Origin: Poecilobothrus nobilitatus
Lineage: Eukaryota; Arthropoda; Insecta; Diptera; Dolichopodidae
Assembly (NCBI GenBank): GCA_947095535.1
Contig: OX352774.1
Span: 37,216,496-37,280,495 of the forward strand
Length of the DNA stretch: 64,000 bases
Reading direction: 5' to 3'
Below the pieces are notes generated by a model. That model was not told the DNA's origin. It saw only the letters and a list, made by a program, of their open reading frames with translations, and searched no databases. The position numbers and the translations under genes were made by a program. Below, piece by piece: positions 60,644-64,000 of this stretch (its first letter is position 1; every line of letters starts with the position of its first letter).

Positions 60644-62760
60644 GGTTAAATGATCAATTTTTTTTTGTCTACATAATTTTCTTCTTTTTTTTTTTTGTTT
60701 TGGTATTTATTGTTTATGTTTTTATGCTGTTTACTTTTTTTTTTGTATCAAAATTTAAATTGATGGGATATAAGATCGATTGATTTGTGTATCGCTGATC
60801 ATTGTATGAAAACATTAAATCTTATCAATAAGCAATAATAGTTAGTTTTATATTATTGCATGTGTGTGTTCATGTGTAAGCAGTGTAATGTAGTTGATGA
60901 TAGTAATAATAAATTTAACTGATATTTAATCATATACGGGCAAACCTATCAGTAAATGTTAGGTCTTAGGTCAGCCTATAACTTGGACATAACACAAATT
61001 TTGTATTGATAATGATGATGATAATCATAAAAAGTATTTTGATCATAAATATGATTGATATTTGATAATTATTATACCCAGTAAAAAAAAATGTAGGTAT
61101 GTAGACTAGGTACCTACATATTAATTTGATGAACTCAATATTTTGTGTAAATGTATTTGTACGTATGAATTAGTGCTCAAGTAAGAATTTATAAATGCAG
61201 ACAAACGAAGTTATAACATACATACATACATATATTAGCCTATTCGCATAGTGTTCATTAGAAATTAAACTATTATAATTAATTAATTTATTGTTTAAAA
61301 ATTTGAAGTAAAACATTAAAAAAATTAACTGAATCATTTAAAATTTAATTTTTTTTTTTTTTGAGGAGTTTCTTTTGTTTAATGGTAAAAGTTGAGTCAT
61401 AATTGATAATTGTTTTTTTTTATTGATGACCACATTAGATGATGATCATACACTATCTTCATATTTCATACTTTTTCATCTTTATATTTTCAGTTTAAGC
61501 TAGAGGCAATTTTTTTTTTATTTTAAATTTTAAAAAAAAAACCAAAAAAAAAAATAAAGAGACGGATTGCATAATTTTATATTTCCATCATAGGTTTTTA
61601 ATAAAAATATCACATCTTCAATGATCTCCAATTTTTTTCTGTTTTTTTATTTTTTTTATTTTTGTTTAGGGTTTGTTGTGTTGTGATCACTTTTTAAGAA
61701 TGAATTTCCTCTAAAAAAAAAAAAAACAAAAAAAAAGGATAAACAAGCCTATATATTTTGAACGTGACACCATTTTTTAGAATGTGTTAAGAAAGGATTG
61801 TATATCAAAAATAAATTAAAGTTTTTTGATGAAGTTAAAGCCTCTCCTTGATAAGGGTTTGGATTCATTAAAAAAAAACAAAACATAAAATGGGGTTAAT
61901 GTTAAGTTGTTTTTAATATATTTTTATATATAAGTACATATATATTATGTATACAAATGGTCATTTTATAATAAAGTATACTAAATAAGGATGGTTTTTA
62001 CTTTTAATTTATGTTTTTGGGTATAGGTAGTATTATTTTGTTTTGATTGGGAAATGTAAATTGCAAATATTATTATATATTTTAATTAAAACTTATTAAT
62101 TTGATATCAATATAAGGTCATTTTCAATATATGTATAGAACTGTAATAATGTTAGAAATCGAATATAAATATCATTGATAACTTATGATATTAAGACATG
62201 ATTATAACTAAATCATAGGATATGTCATAGGAGAATCATGGATTTTACATATAACTTTTTTTTATAACAATAGAATAGGATATAAGACATATATTTGTCA
62301 TAAGACATTATGTTTGTTTAGAATAAGACATGTATTTGTCTTTTTTAATATAGCCTGGCTTTTCAAAATTAAGTTTATAAATCAATAATTTTGTTTCGTA
62401 GTTATTGGTACTAGTCACACTGATGATTTAAATAAATTTGTATTCAATTTTTAAAAAACTAAAAAATACTCTAAGTTTCTGATTTTGAACAAAAAATTTC
62501 CAATTTTAAGAAGATTAAAATTTTTTAAAACTGCTAGACTTTAAATCAGATCAGAACAAATTTTTATGTTTCGTCTCATTAATTATAACTATGAGGGAGA
62601 AAAATATACTATGCAAAAATATGCTTTTCTAAACTAGATATTTCAGTTATCCTTAAAATAAAAGAAGTTACTTTTGATTTTTTAGAATTTTATAGTGTAA
62701 CAAAAATTCTAGGTATAATCTTAGTATAGTTAGTAATTATCTCAATTTTTATTTTTCAGT
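60644..62760. other. AT-rich non-coding DNA
   Basis: The stretch holds homopolymers (poly-T 61350-61362), CATACATACATA (61219-61230) and TA-rich microsatellites. No gene was recognised. The open frame at 60577-60783 overlaps the candidate first exon but becomes Phe-rich and is rejected. Confidence 0.55.
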
Positions 62761-62808
62761 ATCGTTCACTTGTACTACACTTTTTATCGTTCACTTGTAC
62801 TACACTTT
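62761..62808. repeat. Perfect two-copy tandem repeat, 25-base period
   Basis: ATCGTTCACTTGTACTACAC plus TTT occurs at 62761-62783 and exactly again at 62786-62808. Identity over 23 bases indicates a recent duplication. Confidence 0.93.
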
Positions 62809-62844
62809 AAACAAGATAGAATTTTAACCAATGAGTTTTATAGG

Positions 62845-63943
62845 TACACATTTTCAAAAGACAAGAAAAACAATTTGGAATTGTTACTTACACAAGTTTT
62901 CTTAAAATTTTGTGTGTATGAAGAATTATGAAAAATCAAAAGACAGTTTCTTTGGTTTTAAAGAAACCCTTAATAAAAGAAATGCTTTTAACACAAGTAA
63001 AAAATAATGTTTGAATTTTAATATTTATATTTAGTAGTCTAAAAATATTAATTTTTAAATTTTTTTACCCATAATAGCTCTTCAAGAGGGGGATGTCCAA
63101 ACAAGTAACTTATTCTATTTCTAAAAGATCCTCTCTCAAAATAACAAGACTTTATCCGGTACGGTTACGAAGTCATCTAAATCTTATTTTTCACATAACA
63201 AAAACTTTAAAAACTTGTATTATTTTGATATTGATAAAGGTAACAACACAAACTTGTCGTTTAGCATTTTTAAATCAGAAAAATATAAAGCAGAACCAGA
63301 GATATATATGTACATTTGAAAATAGGCCTTTTTTTCAATTTTGAGAAACTGCAACTCCATAATCTAATTATGTAGGAAAGAAAAGCACATGTTAAAATAT
63401 AATATTACGGCTTTAATCTTCATGCCTTAAAAATGAAAAATGTATACAGGTGCCTGAGTTAGAGCTATCTAAAACGGCAAAATTTTCAAATTTTAAGTCC
63501 TAATAGCCCTTAAACAGGAGGTGGTACAAAAAAGATTTTACTCTCTCAAAATTTTAAGTCTATATCTAAGAGCGTTGCAGCAGAGACATGAAGGGAGCAA
63601 AATCTTACAAAATTTTATTTTCACATTACGGTTAATTTAAATGCTAAATTAAAAAAAAAATGTACAATTTTTATATTAGTAAATTATATTTATATTTTTT
63701 ATATTGTCCTGTTGTTTCGCATTTTTAGAATGAAAATATATAAGGCCGAGATATACACAATTTAAAGCAATGGTTAGAGAGAGGAGAACCCGAGATATAA
63801 ACAATATAAAGTAATGGTTAAAATTTCATTGCTCTATCTTGAACGGATGTAAACAGACGTAAGTTTTGTAAACAGACGAACGGACGGATAGACAGAGTAA
63901 AACTAATAGGCAAACTTTTCAAAAATGTTTGAAATATGTGCTA
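62845..63943 (+). mobile_element. Family B element, copy 4
   Basis: The left end TACACATTTTCAAAAGACA aligns with GCGCACATTTTTCAATG at copy 2, and the right end is GAAATATGTGCT. A GGAC-type tract (ACGAACGGACGGATAGACAG, about 63877-63896) lies near the right end, as in copy 2. Blocks AATAGCCCTTAAACAGG and TTTCACATTACGGTTAATTT are shared with copies 1 and 2. Parts of the unit appear twice (AATAGCTCTTCAAGAGGG and AATAGCCCTTAAACAGG), as in the duplicated copy 1. The 83-codon open frame at 63093-63344 is within the repeat and is not a gene. Confidence 0.72.
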
Positions 63944-64000
63944 AAAATTAAAGATATGACTGATAAACTGAGGAAAAAGGAAATGATTTTCAGAATACCA
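63944..64000. other. Window end, unassigned
   Basis: Short AT-rich sequence after the family B element. Nothing was recognised. Confidence 0.5.

Noticed and set aside
60577..60783. Plus-strand open frame of 68 codons
   Set aside because: The first 30 codons are complex only because they overlap the candidate minus-strand exon; the rest is poly-T-derived Phe.
63093..63344. Plus-strand open frame of 83 codons
   Set aside because: Within family B copy 4 and not conserved in the other copies.

Overview
This window looks like eukaryotic, very AT-rich non-coding DNA, most likely from a fly (Diptera) or another insect. Homopolymer A and T runs of 10-18 bases occur throughout, AT and CATA microsatellites are common, and nearly every recognisable protein remnant belongs to an insect-type transposable element. 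There is no rRNA operon, no complete tRNA, no bacterial-style gene and no intact protein-coding gene. The longest open frames are low-complexity translations of poly-A/poly-T or lie inside repeats. The dipteran assignment is an inference from repeat style; I cannot name a species.

The main structure is a set of interspersed repeats. Family A is a roughly 1.58-kb non-coding element with three near-identical copies (3465-5046 +, 12371-13960 +, 53783-55345 -) and two diverged relatives (14241-14837 -, 40691-41519 -). It has an inverted ATACCCGTACG near its ends and a GGAC/GTCC tract near one end. Family B has four copies (16691-17818 -, 23933-24713 +, 46138-47157 -, 62845-63943 +). It shares internal sequence with A but has GCACATTT-type ends. 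Terminal-inverted-repeat or foldback elements lie at 27363-27887, 29200-29700, 50507-50841, 56291-56884 and 58236-58913. A tRNA-headed SINE family is present at 42876-43424, 46341-46640 (nested in a B copy, with a target-site duplication) and 55346-55480.

Decayed transposon genes include a piggyBac transposase (6800-7180 -), an IS630/Tc1-type DDE transposase (20622-20853 +) and several non-LTR retrotransposon pieces. The clearest LINE pieces are at 1190-1680, 19814-20414, 34705-35010 and 47970-48850. Weaker ones are at 11290-11406, 23300-23560, 26366-26521, 26596-26660, 44270-44340 and 52350-52690.

Host-gene signals are weak. A candidate 85-base internal exon with good splice sites lies on the minus strand at 37013-37097. 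A candidate minus-strand first exon with a GTAAGT donor lies at 60604-60643, and an A-rich leader-like stretch with a plus-strand CAAG|GTGAGA donor ends at 60018. If these are real, most of the window would be intron or upstream region of a large gene. The rest is described region by region as low-complexity DNA in which nothing specific was seen.
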